In this document: positions 44,149-52,720 of the stretch, one piece after another | How the letters are laid out: every line of letters begins with the position of its first letter | Numbering within the stretch: the stretch's first letter is position 1 | Assembly (NCBI RefSeq): GCF_029323795.1 | Contig: NZ_CP119758.1 | Span: 2,294,001-2,358,000, forward strand | DNA: 64,000 bases | Direction of reading: 5' to 3' | DNA from: Zobellia alginiliquefaciens | GTDB lineage: Bacteria > Bacteroidota > Bacteroidia > Flavobacteriales > Flavobacteriaceae | The notes under the pieces: generated by a model | What the model was told of the DNA's origin: nothing | Seen by the model: the letters and a program-made list of their open reading frames with translations, nothing else | Databases searched by the model: none | Position numbers and translations under genes: made by a program

Positions 44149-45441
44149 CTAGTCTCGCAATTTGGAAAAAAGCCATTCATTTTTAAGTTCATGTTGTTCA
44201 GGGAAGGCCCAATGACGGGTTTCTTGAAAAACATGAAGTTCTTTTTTAGCAGGGATAAGATTGTATGCGGCATAAGTAGAGACAGGCGGACATACATTGT
44301 CATTGTAACCCCAGCTGTACCAACCTTCTGCCTTTACAAAGCGTGAAAAATTAACCACATCAAAATATTTTGATACTTCTATTTTTTCTGGTTTATTGGT
44401 AAAGTCATCTAGAAAAATCTGTGGCCAACCACCGGCACGACCATGTAGAAAACCAGTTAGGTCGCTCAAAGCAGGGTAGAACGCTGCTAAATAATCAATG
44501 CGGTCATCCAGCCCGGCAGTTACAATGGATAGCGCACCACCTTGACTGCCGCCTGTAACGGCAATGTCCTCGCCATTAAAATTGGATACACTTTCTAAAA
44601 AATCTACTGCGCGAATGCAACCAAGATATACCCTACGATAATACGCTTGGTCTTTATCATCCAGGTTAATTGTATTGTAATTACTTAAGGCACCTGCCCT
44701 TAAATCATCATAAACTTGTTGGTCAAGATTAACAGGAATACCATGGATGCCAATAGTGAAGGTTACGAAACCTTGAGCCGCTTCATCTACCTCTCCGTAA
44801 TAAGGTCTGATACCTGCACCGGGCACATGTAAAATAGCAGGATATTTCCCTTCTTTTTTAGGGGTACAGAGTATGCCGTAGATTTTTCCTTTTATATTAT
44901 CCAACCGTACGTGGTACACATCTACCTTGTCCGTGGAACGTTCCGGCATTAATGTCATAACCGCATTCATGGGTATAGCTGCAAGTTCTTCTTTTCCTTT
45001 ATTCCAGAAAGTTTCAAAGTCAGAAGGCAGCGTAGTTGTTGCCCTTATTTTTTCTGGAGAAAAACCAGCGGTAGCATATGAACTATATTCTTTACCGTCT
45101 ACGGTAACTCTTGCCGTACACCGTAGGAATCCAGGTTCATTGAATTTATTCGATTTTACTTTTACAGTTCCGTTTTTTAAGGTCAGCTGGCCTTCATCCC
45201 AAACTTTAACCGAACGATAACCAGGGTCGGTTTCAACAGTATACTTAATACTAATGTTTTCCAAAGGAACGTTATTGCGCAAAACCGTGATAGAAAATTC
45301 CGCTCTTTCACCAACCTTATAGGTCCAGTCGGTATGGTCAGGAGTTACGATTACATTTACAAGTTCTTTGCTAGGTTGAGCACTTAGATTTAAGCATAGA
45401 AGAATGGTAGCCGCTAGGCCAAAGCAGATTTTCAGTTTCAT
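44149..45441 (-). CDS. Exported acetyl xylan esterase (carbohydrate esterase family 7-like)
   Basis: The 430-residue protein has a signal peptide (ATILLCLNLSAQ), an Ig-like N-terminal domain (about 25-128), and an AXE1/cephalosporin-C deacetylase domain. The catalytic triad is visible as S299 (TGGSQGGA), D381 (YNDNVCPP) and H410 (ETRHWAF). It removes acetyl groups from sugars or oligosaccharides outside the cytoplasm. It heads the minus-strand cluster of exported hydrolases at 40.8-45.4 kb. Confidence 0.9.
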   Translation of the reverse strand: MKLKICFGLAATILLCLNLSAQPSKELVNVIVTPDHTDWTYKVGERAEFSITVLRNNVPLENISIKYTVETDPGYRSVKVWDEGQLTLKNGTVKVKSNKFNEPGFLRCTARVTVDGKEYSSYATAGFSPEKIRATTTLPSDFETFWNKGKEELAAIPMNAVMTLMPERSTDKVDVYHVRLDNIKGKIYGILCTPKKEGKYPAILHVPGAGIRPYYGEVDEAAQGFVTFTIGIHGIPVNLDQQVYDDLRAGALSNYNTINLDDKDQAYYRRVYLGCIRAVDFLESVSNFNGEDIAVTGGSQGGALSIVTAGLDDRIDYLAAFYPALSDLTGFLHGRAGGWPQIFLDDFTNKPEKIEVSKYFDVVNFSRFVKAEGWYSWGYNDNVCPPVSTYAAYNLIPAKKELHVFQETRHWAFPEQHELKNEWLFSKLRD

Positions 45442-45470
45442 TGTAATGTGTATTGTTTGGTCAACAAAAG

Positions 45471-45507
45471 GTTTCAGCTAAAAGACAGATAGCATTTTAG
45501 CTGAAAC
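45471..45507 (-). terminator. Perfect 13-base hairpin after mfd
   Basis: GTTTCAGCTAAAA and TTTTAGCTGAAAC form a perfect stem with an 11-base loop, 23 bases downstream of the mfd stop on the minus strand and upstream of the esterase gene. The T-run after it is weak, so it may terminate poorly or act as a 3' stabilising hairpin. Confidence 0.6.
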
Positions 45508-45530
45508 TAATATAGTTGATTAAAAAACAT

Positions 45531-48500
45531 TTATGAAACCGGTTCAACAATTTCCGAAAACGGCGCCATTGCTTTTAATGCTTTTTCTACGGAAGTGATG
45601 CGTTCAAAAACTAATAAGAGTCGAAGTCCGTTTCTAGTTTGCTTTTCTTTGATTTTGCAATGCTGTGGATGACTCTGTACAAATTGTAAAACTCTCGTAA
45701 AAATAGCGCTTTGGTAAAATGTAGACTGCTGGTCCGAAATAAAGTAGCCGATCAGTTTACCTTTTTTCATCACTACTTTTTCTATACCAATGCTGTTCGC
45801 TATCCATTTAATGCGTACCGAATTAAGCAAATCATCTGCCTCAGCAGGAAGCTCGCCAAAACGGTCTATCAATTGAGACTCGTACTTTTGAAGGCTTTCT
45901 TCATCCGAGATATCGTTAAGGTCCGTATAAAGGGTAAGTCGTTCCGTAATATTATTGATGTAATCATCAGGGAAAAGCAACTGGAAGTCAGAATCTAATT
46001 GGGTTTCTTTTACAAAGACTTTCTCTTTGTGCCCTTCTACTTCTTCATACAGGTCTTTAAACTCGTTCTCCTTAAGTTCGTCAATAGCTTCGCCCAGTAT
46101 TTTTTGATATGTCTCAAAACCAATTTCGTTGATAAAACCACTTTGTTCACCGCCCAATAAATCTCCCGCACCACGAATCTCTAGGTCTTTCATAGCAATA
46201 TTAAAACCACTGCCCAACTCCGTAAACTGGGCCAATGCTTCAATACGTTTTCTAGCTTCTGTAGTCATGGATTCGTAAGGAGGCGTAATGAAATAGCAAA
46301 ATGCTTTTTTATTGCTTCGCCCTACACGGCCTCTCATTTGGTGGAGGTCGGATAGGCCAAAATTGTTCGCATTGTTTATGAAAATAGTATTGGCGTTGGT
46401 TACGTCCAGCCCGCTTTCAATAATCGTGGTAGACACAAGAACATCAAACTCCCCGTTCATAAAGGAAAGCATGAGGGTTTCCAGTTTTTTACCATCCATT
46501 TGACCGTGACCTATGCCTACTTTGGCATCCGGAACAAGGCGTTGTATCATACCGGCAACTTCCTTAATATTCTCAATGCGGTTATGAATGAAGAAAACCT
46601 GACCGCCACGTTGTATTTCGTAGCTAATAGCATCACGAATTGTTTCTTCTCCAAAACGTATGACCCTACTTTCGATGGGGTAGCGATTTGGTGGTGGGGT
46701 TTTTATTACTGACAGGTCGCGCGCGGCCATTAGGCTAAACTGCAAAGTTCTTGGTATAGGCGTGGCCGTTAAGGTGAGTACATCTACATTCTCTTTAATG
46801 GATTTCAGCTTATCCTTCACGGAAACACCAAACTTCTGTTCCTCATCGACAATGAGAAGTCCTAAGTCTTTAAACTTTACATTTTTGTTTACCAGTTGGT
46901 GCGTGCCTATTATGATATCTACTTTACCCGCTTCTAATTTTTCTAAAGTTTCCCTACGCTCTTTTGTGGTTCTGAACCTGTTTAGGTAATCAACGTTTAC
47001 AGGCATTTCTTTTAACCTTTCACTAAAGGTACGGTGATGCTGAAAGGCTAGAATTGTAGTAGGAACCAATACCGCTACTTGTTTGCCATTATCCACGGCT
47101 TTAAACGCGGCACGAATGGCAACTTCAGTTTTGCCGAAACCTACATCACCACAGATAAGGCGATCCATAGGTCGTTCGCTTTCCATATCTTTTTTAAAAT
47201 CTTCCGTGGCCTTACTTTGGTCTGGGGTATCTTCATAAATGAAGGAAGCTTCCAACTCGGTTTGTAAGTAACTGTCAGGGTCATACTGAAACCCTTTTTC
47301 AAGTCGGCGTTTGGCGTAGATTTTAATTAGGTCAAAAGCAATTTTCTTAACCCGTGTTTTTGTTTTCTGTTTAAGTTTTTTCCAGGCAGCGGAACCGAGT
47401 TTAAATATTTTTGGTACCGCACCATCTTTCCCGTTAAACTTGGATATTTTATGAAGCGAATGAATGCTGACATAGAGAATGTCTCGCTCGCCGTACATTA
47501 ATTTAATGGCTTCTTGCTTTTTGCCTTCTACATCAATCTTTTGTAATCCGCCAAATTTACCGATACCATGGTCAATATGGGTAACGTAATCGCCAATTTC
47601 CAGTTTGTTGAGCTCTTTAAGCGTAATCGCCTGTTTTTTGGCGTAGCCGTTTTTAAGGTTGAATTTATGGTAACGCTCAAAAACTTGATGGTCCGTATAA
47701 CAGACCAGCTTTTGGTCGTCATCAATAAAACCTTGGTAAATAGGGGTAACGATAGTTTGATAGTCTACATCCTCATTTACCTCTTCAAAAATGGCATGAA
47801 AGCGCTTAGCCTGTTGCTCGCTCGCACAGAAAATATAATTAGTATACCCTCGGGCTTTGTAAGCGTTTAGGTTTTCGATTAAAAGGTCGAACTTTTTATT
47901 GAACGAAGGTTGTGGGTGGGTGTTAAACTGAATGGTAATTGCGCCGTTCATGAATTCTGAAGTTGTAGACGCTTCGGTAGTCATTAGGGCGAAAGTTTTC
48001 AATTGTTTTCCGAAACTGTCCGAATTCATAAAAAGAGCTTCGGGTTCTACATGCTTAATGTCCTTTGATAACTTAGAAAATGTCTCAACGGCTTTTCCGA
48101 AGAAATCGTCCAAACGGTCAAAGACGTAATCTGTGTTTTTAGCAAAAATTATAGTGTCTGCGGAGACATACTCTAAAAAATTCTGCCTTTTTTCCTCTAA
48201 AAATTTATTCGCTACGTTGGGTATAACGTTTATTTTATTGACCTTGTTGGTAGATAGCTGCGTGTCTACATCAAAAGTTCGGATGCTGTCCACTTCATCA
48301 CCAAAAAACTCAATTCGGTAAGGTTCGTCATTAGAGAAAGAAAACACATCTACGATACCGCCACGTACTGAAAATTCACCAGGTTCGGTCACAAAATCGA
48401 CCCTTTTAAATTTGTATTCAAAAAGCACCTCGTTCAAAAAATCGAGGGAAATGGTATCGTTCAATTTTACTTTAAGCGTGTTTTTCTCCAACTCCCTACG

Positions 48501-48935
48501 GGTAACCACTTTTTCAAAAAGAGCATCCGGATAGGTAACGATAATCGCTGGTTTCTTGCGAGAATTAATACGGTTCAGCACTTCCGCACGCAATAGTACA
48601 TTGGCGTTGTCCGTCTCTTCTATTTGATAAGGTCTTCGGTAACTGCCTGGGTAAAAAAGCACATCTTTCTCGCCTACAATTTGCTCAAGGTCGTTCAGGT
48701 AATAGGCGGCTTCCTCTTTGTCGTTGAAGACTAAAAGAAAAGGCCTGTCCGCTTTCTGAAAAACGTCTGAAAACACAAAGGATAATGAAGACCCTGTGAG
48801 CCCCTTTAAAACAATGGTATTTTCTGAATTTGATTTTTTTTCTGAGTTTGCCGGAAATTTTTGGGCAATAGTATCCTGCAGTTTTCGTGTTTGCGAAGAC
48901 TGAGAAAACAGTTGTTGAATAGAAGATTGCGTCAA
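45531..48935 (-). CDS. mfd: Transcription-repair coupling factor Mfd
   Basis: The 1134-residue translocase removes RNA polymerase stalled at lesions and recruits UvrA. In order it has UvrB-like N-terminal domains, the polymerase-interacting domain (GDYVTHIDHGIGKFGGLQKI near 480), the RecG-like helicase with Walker A GDVGFGKTEVAIRAAF and the DEEQ box (LIVDEEQKFGVSVKDKL), the MRGRVGRS motif, and the C-terminal TRCF domain (residues about 985-1100). The start is TTG at 48935, just after a short leader; no ATG lies between it and the conserved part that would give a normal N-terminus. Confidence 0.96.
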   Translation of the reverse strand: MTQSSIQQLFSQSSQTRKLQDTIAQKFPANSEKKSNSENTIVLKGLTGSSLSFVFSDVFQKADRPFLLVFNDKEEAAYYLNDLEQIVGEKDVLFYPGSYRRPYQIEETDNANVLLRAEVLNRINSRKKPAIIVTYPDALFEKVVTRRELEKNTLKVKLNDTISLDFLNEVLFEYKFKRVDFVTEPGEFSVRGGIVDVFSFSNDEPYRIEFFGDEVDSIRTFDVDTQLSTNKVNKINVIPNVANKFLEEKRQNFLEYVSADTIIFAKNTDYVFDRLDDFFGKAVETFSKLSKDIKHVEPEALFMNSDSFGKQLKTFALMTTEASTTSEFMNGAITIQFNTHPQPSFNKKFDLLIENLNAYKARGYTNYIFCASEQQAKRFHAIFEEVNEDVDYQTIVTPIYQGFIDDDQKLVCYTDHQVFERYHKFNLKNGYAKKQAITLKELNKLEIGDYVTHIDHGIGKFGGLQKIDVEGKKQEAIKLMYGERDILYVSIHSLHKISKFNGKDGAVPKIFKLGSAAWKKLKQKTKTRVKKIAFDLIKIYAKRRLEKGFQYDPDSYLQTELEASFIYEDTPDQSKATEDFKKDMESERPMDRLICGDVGFGKTEVAIRAAFKAVDNGKQVAVLVPTTILAFQHHRTFSERLKEMPVNVDYLNRFRTTKERRETLEKLEAGKVDIIIGTHQLVNKNVKFKDLGLLIVDEEQKFGVSVKDKLKSIKENVDVLTLTATPIPRTLQFSLMAARDLSVIKTPPPNRYPIESRVIRFGEETIRDAISYEIQRGGQVFFIHNRIENIKEVAGMIQRLVPDAKVGIGHGQMDGKKLETLMLSFMNGEFDVLVSTTIIESGLDVTNANTIFINNANNFGLSDLHQMRGRVGRSNKKAFCYFITPPYESMTTEARKRIEALAQFTELGSGFNIAMKDLEIRGAGDLLGGEQSGFINEIGFETYQKILGEAIDELKENEFKDLYEEVEGHKEKVFVKETQLDSDFQLLFPDDYINNITERLTLYTDLNDISDEESLQKYESQLIDRFGELPAEADDLLNSVRIKWIANSIGIEKVVMKKGKLIGYFISDQQSTFYQSAIFTRVLQFVQSHPQHCKIKEKQTRNGLRLLLVFERITSVEKALKAMAPFSEIVEPVS

Positions 48936-49240
48936 CCGTTATATTTTTTAAGAACTCGAATGAAATGCTACCGCTATGCACCCGAGACGATATTACCTTG
49001 GCCTAAAAATGAAATCGGCCTTTAGATTTTGAGGTTACAAAGATAATGAACTCATTTAATGTTTTTGCTCTCTTTTGTGCGATATCGAATAATAATTAAG
49101 CTAATATGATTGGAGGAATTCGTCTAGCGTTAACAATTGATTGTGTAGCATTCATTTAATCCGCCTAAAAAATGCAAATTGACTACCTGAGAATTAGGCC
49201 CATACTTTACTTTTTGGGTCGAAACAATAGCTAAAGAAAG
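48936..49240. other. Divergent intergenic region between mfd and the disulfide oxidoreductase gene
   Basis: This 305-base A/T-rich spacer has no gene I can support. On the minus strand CAAAGATA at 49038-49045 reads TATCTTTG, a -7 element for mfd about 103 bases upstream of its start. For the plus-strand gene only a near match (TACTTTTTG) lies 30-40 bases before the start. Confidence 0.55.
49038..49045 (-). promoter_or_regulatory. -7 promoter element of mfd
   Basis: TATCTTTG on the minus strand fits TAnnTTTG. No clear TTTG was found at the -33 position. Confidence 0.45.
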
Positions 49241-50590
49241 ATGGAAGAACAAAAATATGATGTATTTGTAATAGGAAGTGGAATTGCAGGTCAGACCGTA
49301 GCGGAAACTTGTGTAAAAGAGGGACTCAAGGTGGCAATTGCCGATAAGCGGGAATATGGAGGAACATGTGCAAATAGGGGCTGTGACCCTAAAAAGGTGC
49401 TCTTGGGGGCTACGGAGGTAATTGAGGTAAGTACTAATCTTTTAGGAAAAGGAATCAAGGATACGCCAGCACTGAGTTGGAAAAAGTTAATGAAGTACAA
49501 AAAAAGTTTCACATCTCCCGTACCTCAATCTACCAAAACAGACTTGAAAGAACTGGGTGTTGATCTGTATTATAAATCTCCAGAATTTTTGGATGAGCAA
49601 ACACTTTCTGTAGAAGGGAAAACCATAAAGGCCGATAAAATTGTTATAGCTACTGGTTTTGAACCACGTAAATTAGATTTTAAAGGCAATAAATACCTTA
49701 AAACAAGTGATGATTTTTTGAGTCAAAAGAAGCTTCCAAAGAAAGTTACTTTTATAGGTGCAGGTTATGTAGGAATGGAATTTGCCCATATCGCGGCTAG
49801 GGCCGGAGCACAGGTTACGGTTATAGATTCTGGAAAAAGACCATTGAAACATTTTGATGCCGATTTAGTGAAAGAGCTAACTAAATATTCCAAAGAAATG
49901 GGAATAGAATTTATTTTTGATGCTACCATTACGGGTATCAAAAGGGGGGCGAAAAATTTGAAGGTTTCCTACGATAGAAAAGGAAAGTCCGAGAAGCTAA
50001 AATCCAGAGTGGTTTTTAATACGGCAGGACGTGTTCCTGCAATTTCACAATTGAATTTGGAGAAAGGAAATGTAGATTTTGGTAACAGCGGAATTGAAAC
50101 GAACGATTATCTTCAGAGTAAGAGCAATAAAAATGTGTATGCTTGTGGTGATGTTGCGGACAAGGGCTTACCGCTTACACCACTTTCCGGTAGAGAGGGA
50201 TATGTGGTCGCAACCAATATTCTTGAGGGGAACAAAAAGAAAATTGATATTCCCGTTACGCCATCAGCGGTATTTACGTTACCTAATTTGGCATCGGTAG
50301 GTTATTCTGAAGAAGAGGCCAAGAATAGGTATAAGAATGTAATTGTGAATTTTAAGACGGCTTCAAAGTGGTTCAATGCCAAACGCATCAATGCACAGGT
50401 TTATGCCTACAAAATTATTTTGAACGAACGTACGGAGGAAATTGTTGGCGCGCATCTTATTGGGCCAGATGCTGGTGAAACTATAAATTTGTTTGCTTTG
50501 GCCATAAACCAAGGTATGACCGCCAAGGAAATTAAACAAACCATTTTTACCTATCCATCTTGGTCTAATGATATTAAATCTATGGTTTAA
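49241..50590 (+). CDS. Class I pyridine nucleotide-disulfide oxidoreductase
   Basis: The 449-residue flavoprotein has an FAD-binding motif (GSGIAGQTVAE), the redox disulfide C43-x4-C48 (GGTCANRGCDPKK), an NAD(P)-binding motif (FIGAGYVGMEFAHIAARAG), and the second FAD motif (NVYACGDVADKG). The C-terminal dimerisation domain is complete, but the usual HPT-x-x-E catalytic pair of glutathione and lipoamide reductases is replaced by YPSWSND, so the active-site base is missing or different. It reduces a disulfide or other electrophile with NAD(P)H; the substrate is unknown. It stands alone on the plus strand. Confidence 0.88.
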   Translation: MEEQKYDVFVIGSGIAGQTVAETCVKEGLKVAIADKREYGGTCANRGCDPKKVLLGATEVIEVSTNLLGKGIKDTPALSWKKLMKYKKSFTSPVPQSTKTDLKELGVDLYYKSPEFLDEQTLSVEGKTIKADKIVIATGFEPRKLDFKGNKYLKTSDDFLSQKKLPKKVTFIGAGYVGMEFAHIAARAGAQVTVIDSGKRPLKHFDADLVKELTKYSKEMGIEFIFDATITGIKRGAKNLKVSYDRKGKSEKLKSRVVFNTAGRVPAISQLNLEKGNVDFGNSGIETNDYLQSKSNKNVYACGDVADKGLPLTPLSGREGYVVATNILEGNKKKIDIPVTPSAVFTLPNLASVGYSEEEAKNRYKNVIVNFKTASKWFNAKRINAQVYAYKIILNERTEEIVGAHLIGPDAGETINLFALAINQGMTAKEIKQTIFTYPSWSNDIKSMV

Positions 50591-50608
50591 AATGGGATAA
50601 AAATGTTT

Positions 50609-51409
50609 TCAATTTTTGTGTAACCGTTCTTTGAGTTTTTGACCGGGACTCGTCTCCCGGTTACGAAGCCCGTGCGCAGCTGAAGAGATGAAAAGAATAA
50701 TCGCTGCTGCCAATGCAGAATAGGCAACACTTTCTATTTCACCTTTATGACGAACAAAAATAGCAACCAAGGCCCAAACGGCCACTAAGGCAAATTCCCG
50801 CATATTTCGTGTCCAAGTAATGGCAAGGTTAATTATCATTGCAATAGCTATGAGTATAATGGTCCAAGCGACTTCGGATAATGGGCCTCCGTTCCAACCT
50901 AATTTAGTAAGATATGCGGATATGTTGGCAATCGTTGCTACGGTAATCCATCCGCTGTACAAACAAATGGGCCACCATACAAAAGCGAGGACCTCAATGG
51001 GTGCGTCCCATTTTTCCATATTTGTATTTAGGATGATTTTTATCAGGGAAATAAGAATGCCCAGCATAATCAGAACCGATATGCCTGTATAATCATAAAC
51101 AAATGCCAATACCCATACAGAATTCAGGAGGTTGGCCATTAGAAACCAATAACCCGTTTGTTCTATGAAATCACTTTTTTTAGTGCTAAAAAACGCCCGC
51201 TTTACCTGAAAGATAGAGTAGGCCAAGAGGCTTAAAAATATTAGTCCCCAAATGGAAAATGCATAACCGGCGGGAGTAAAAAGATTATCATATCTGGCAC
51301 TGATTTCACCTATTGTAGTTCCGTTTAGTCTAAAAACTTGGGAAAGGTAATTGACCAAAATCACAAGAATTACCGAAAATATATTGAGGATGGAGTATGT
51401 TTTGGCCAT
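50609..51409 (-). CDS. TspO/MBR-like tryptophan-rich membrane protein
   Basis: The 266-residue protein has seven or eight hydrophobic segments, more than the five of canonical TspO. The TspO-type motif TPAGYAFSIWGLIFLSLLAYS near residue 45 and ANLLNSVWVLAF, VWWPICLYSGW and NGGPLSEVAW in the middle fit the wider tryptophan-rich sensory protein family. TspO proteins bind porphyrins and related ligands; this longer form has no assigned role. The C-terminal tail is strongly basic. Confidence 0.78.
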   Translation of the reverse strand: MAKTYSILNIFSVILVILVNYLSQVFRLNGTTIGEISARYDNLFTPAGYAFSIWGLIFLSLLAYSIFQVKRAFFSTKKSDFIEQTGYWFLMANLLNSVWVLAFVYDYTGISVLIMLGILISLIKIILNTNMEKWDAPIEVLAFVWWPICLYSGWITVATIANISAYLTKLGWNGGPLSEVAWTIILIAIAMIINLAITWTRNMREFALVAVWALVAIFVRHKGEIESVAYSALAAAIILFISSAAHGLRNRETSPGQKLKERLHKN

Positions 51410-51506
51410 ATTTTTCTGCTTTTAACAAATGTAATCTGCACATTTGATATGTATGAATGGCATCCCTATTAAAAAGAACTTAATTAAAAAGGACATGCGT
51501 TGAGAA

Positions 51507-52139
51507 TTACACTTTAATTACCTCATCATCGGCAATAACAAAAACCTGATCACTCTCTTGAGGTTCTAATACGTATGTTCCGGTAAACGCCCCAAAAGCG
51601 GGCAATATTAATTGATTGTCCGTTTTGAAAAAACAAGGTAGCCTTAGGAATTGGCGCCCAAAACCTTTCATTTTTATAGCAGGATGAATATGTCCGCAAA
51701 AGTTGAATAGCCCTTCTCTTTCTTCTGGGTGATGGGTCAATAAGAAGTGGTCTACAATTAATTCGTCAAATTGGTCTATTTCCAGAGCTTCAAACCTTTC
51801 GGGAGCTATGATATCATGATTTCCAGTAATCAGTGTGATTTTTGACGGGGTTTTGGCAATCCAATTTTCAAACAATGCCCATTCCTTATTTATATCCGAA
51901 TGAAACAAATCCCCTAAAAAGCAAACATTGAACGGGTGATAGGTTTTGATGAGTTCATCCATCAAAATATAATTTTTATGCACGGCATATTTTGGAACTG
52001 CAGCCCCAAATTTTCTAAAATGCGAGACTTTCCCTAAATGCACGTCACTAATCAAAAGCGTGGATTTTTCCTCCCAAAAAAGAGCCCCGGATTGGTGCAT
52101 GACAAAATGTTGATTTTGTATTTCTAAAGATGGGGTCAT
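51507..52139 (-). CDS. pdeM: Ligase-associated metallophosphoesterase PdeM
   Basis: The 210-residue calcineurin-like enzyme has all metal-binding blocks: SDVHLGKVSHFRK, FLGDLFHSD, TGNHD and FCGHIHPAIKMKG. It is the phosphoesterase/endonuclease member of the ligase-associated DNA-damage-response set. I use the ATG at 52139 (MTPSLEIQNQHF); the frame extends to 52196 with an unrelated leader. The other three members lie at 52721-57886 on the same strand, separated from it by a plus-strand lipoprotein gene. Confidence 0.92.
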   Translation of the reverse strand: MTPSLEIQNQHFVMHQSGALFWEEKSTLLISDVHLGKVSHFRKFGAAVPKYAVHKNYILMDELIKTYHPFNVCFLGDLFHSDINKEWALFENWIAKTPSKITLITGNHDIIAPERFEALEIDQFDELIVDHFLLTHHPEEREGLFNFCGHIHPAIKMKGFGRQFLRLPCFFKTDNQLILPAFGAFTGTYVLEPQESDQVFVIADDEVIKV

Positions 52140-52214
52140 AACCAACAAAGATACTAAATGGATAAATGATCCGTTTTGTAAAAAATCAAATAACAAAAAC
52201 CCAAACCTTTACTT

Positions 52215-52646
52215 ATGAAAAGAAGTTTTATTTTGTTCAGTGCAATCGCTCTAGGTCTATTTTCGTCGTGCAGTGATGACGATAGTTCTGATAGTCCAGA
52301 AGATGCATTATTAGGTTCTTGGCAAATCACGGCAGAACTCGAAAACGGTGACCCGTACGAGTTGGATAAATGTGATTTAGAAGAGACTATCATATTTCGT
52401 TCTGATGGCGTCTTTGAGTTTTTTGATTATGATCCGGCAGAAGATAATGAGAATGAATGTGTTCTTGATGATAGTTCTTTGGGAGAATGGTCTAGCCTTG
52501 CAGACGGTAAATTAACTGTTGTAGAAGATAATTCTAAATCTTATACTGTAGACTATTCTATTTCGGGCAGTACATTAATGATTACTGATGTTGAAGAATA
52601 TGGGGATGAAATTGTTGTTTATGAAACTTTCTATACGAGAAAATAA
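52215..52646 (+). CDS. Lipocalin-like lipoprotein
   Basis: The 143-residue protein has a lipobox ending in FSSC and then a very acidic serine/aspartate stretch (SDDDSSDSPED), the kind of charged sequence after the cysteine that marks surface export in Bacteroidetes. The rest reads as a small lipocalin-like barrel (LLGSWQITAELENG...TIIFRSDGVFEFF...YTVDYSISGSTLMIT). Ligand unknown. It lies in the opposite direction within the ligase-associated gene set and has its own terminator. Confidence 0.78.
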   Translation: MKRSFILFSAIALGLFSSCSDDDSSDSPEDALLGSWQITAELENGDPYELDKCDLEETIIFRSDGVFEFFDYDPAEDNENECVLDDSSLGEWSSLADGKLTVVEDNSKSYTVDYSISGSTLMITDVEEYGDEIVVYETFYTRK

Positions 52647-52678
52647 AAAAGTACAGACATTGTAAAGTACATTTGAAT

Positions 52679-52717
52679 AACCTGCTAAGTTTCATAGATT
52701 TGGCAGGTTTTTTTTTA
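52679..52717 (+). terminator. Intrinsic terminator of the lipocalin-like gene
   Basis: AACCTGC pairs with GCAGGTT around a 17-base loop and is followed by a run of T residues, 33 bases after the stop codon. It ends just before the 3' end of the convergent helicase gene. Confidence 0.85.
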
Positions 52718-52720
52718 TGT

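Noticed and set aside
49141-49160. TGTGTAGCATTCATT before the disulfide oxidoreductase gene, similar to the operator half-site
   Set aside because: Only GTAGCAT matches, and neither the second repeat nor the -7 register is present.
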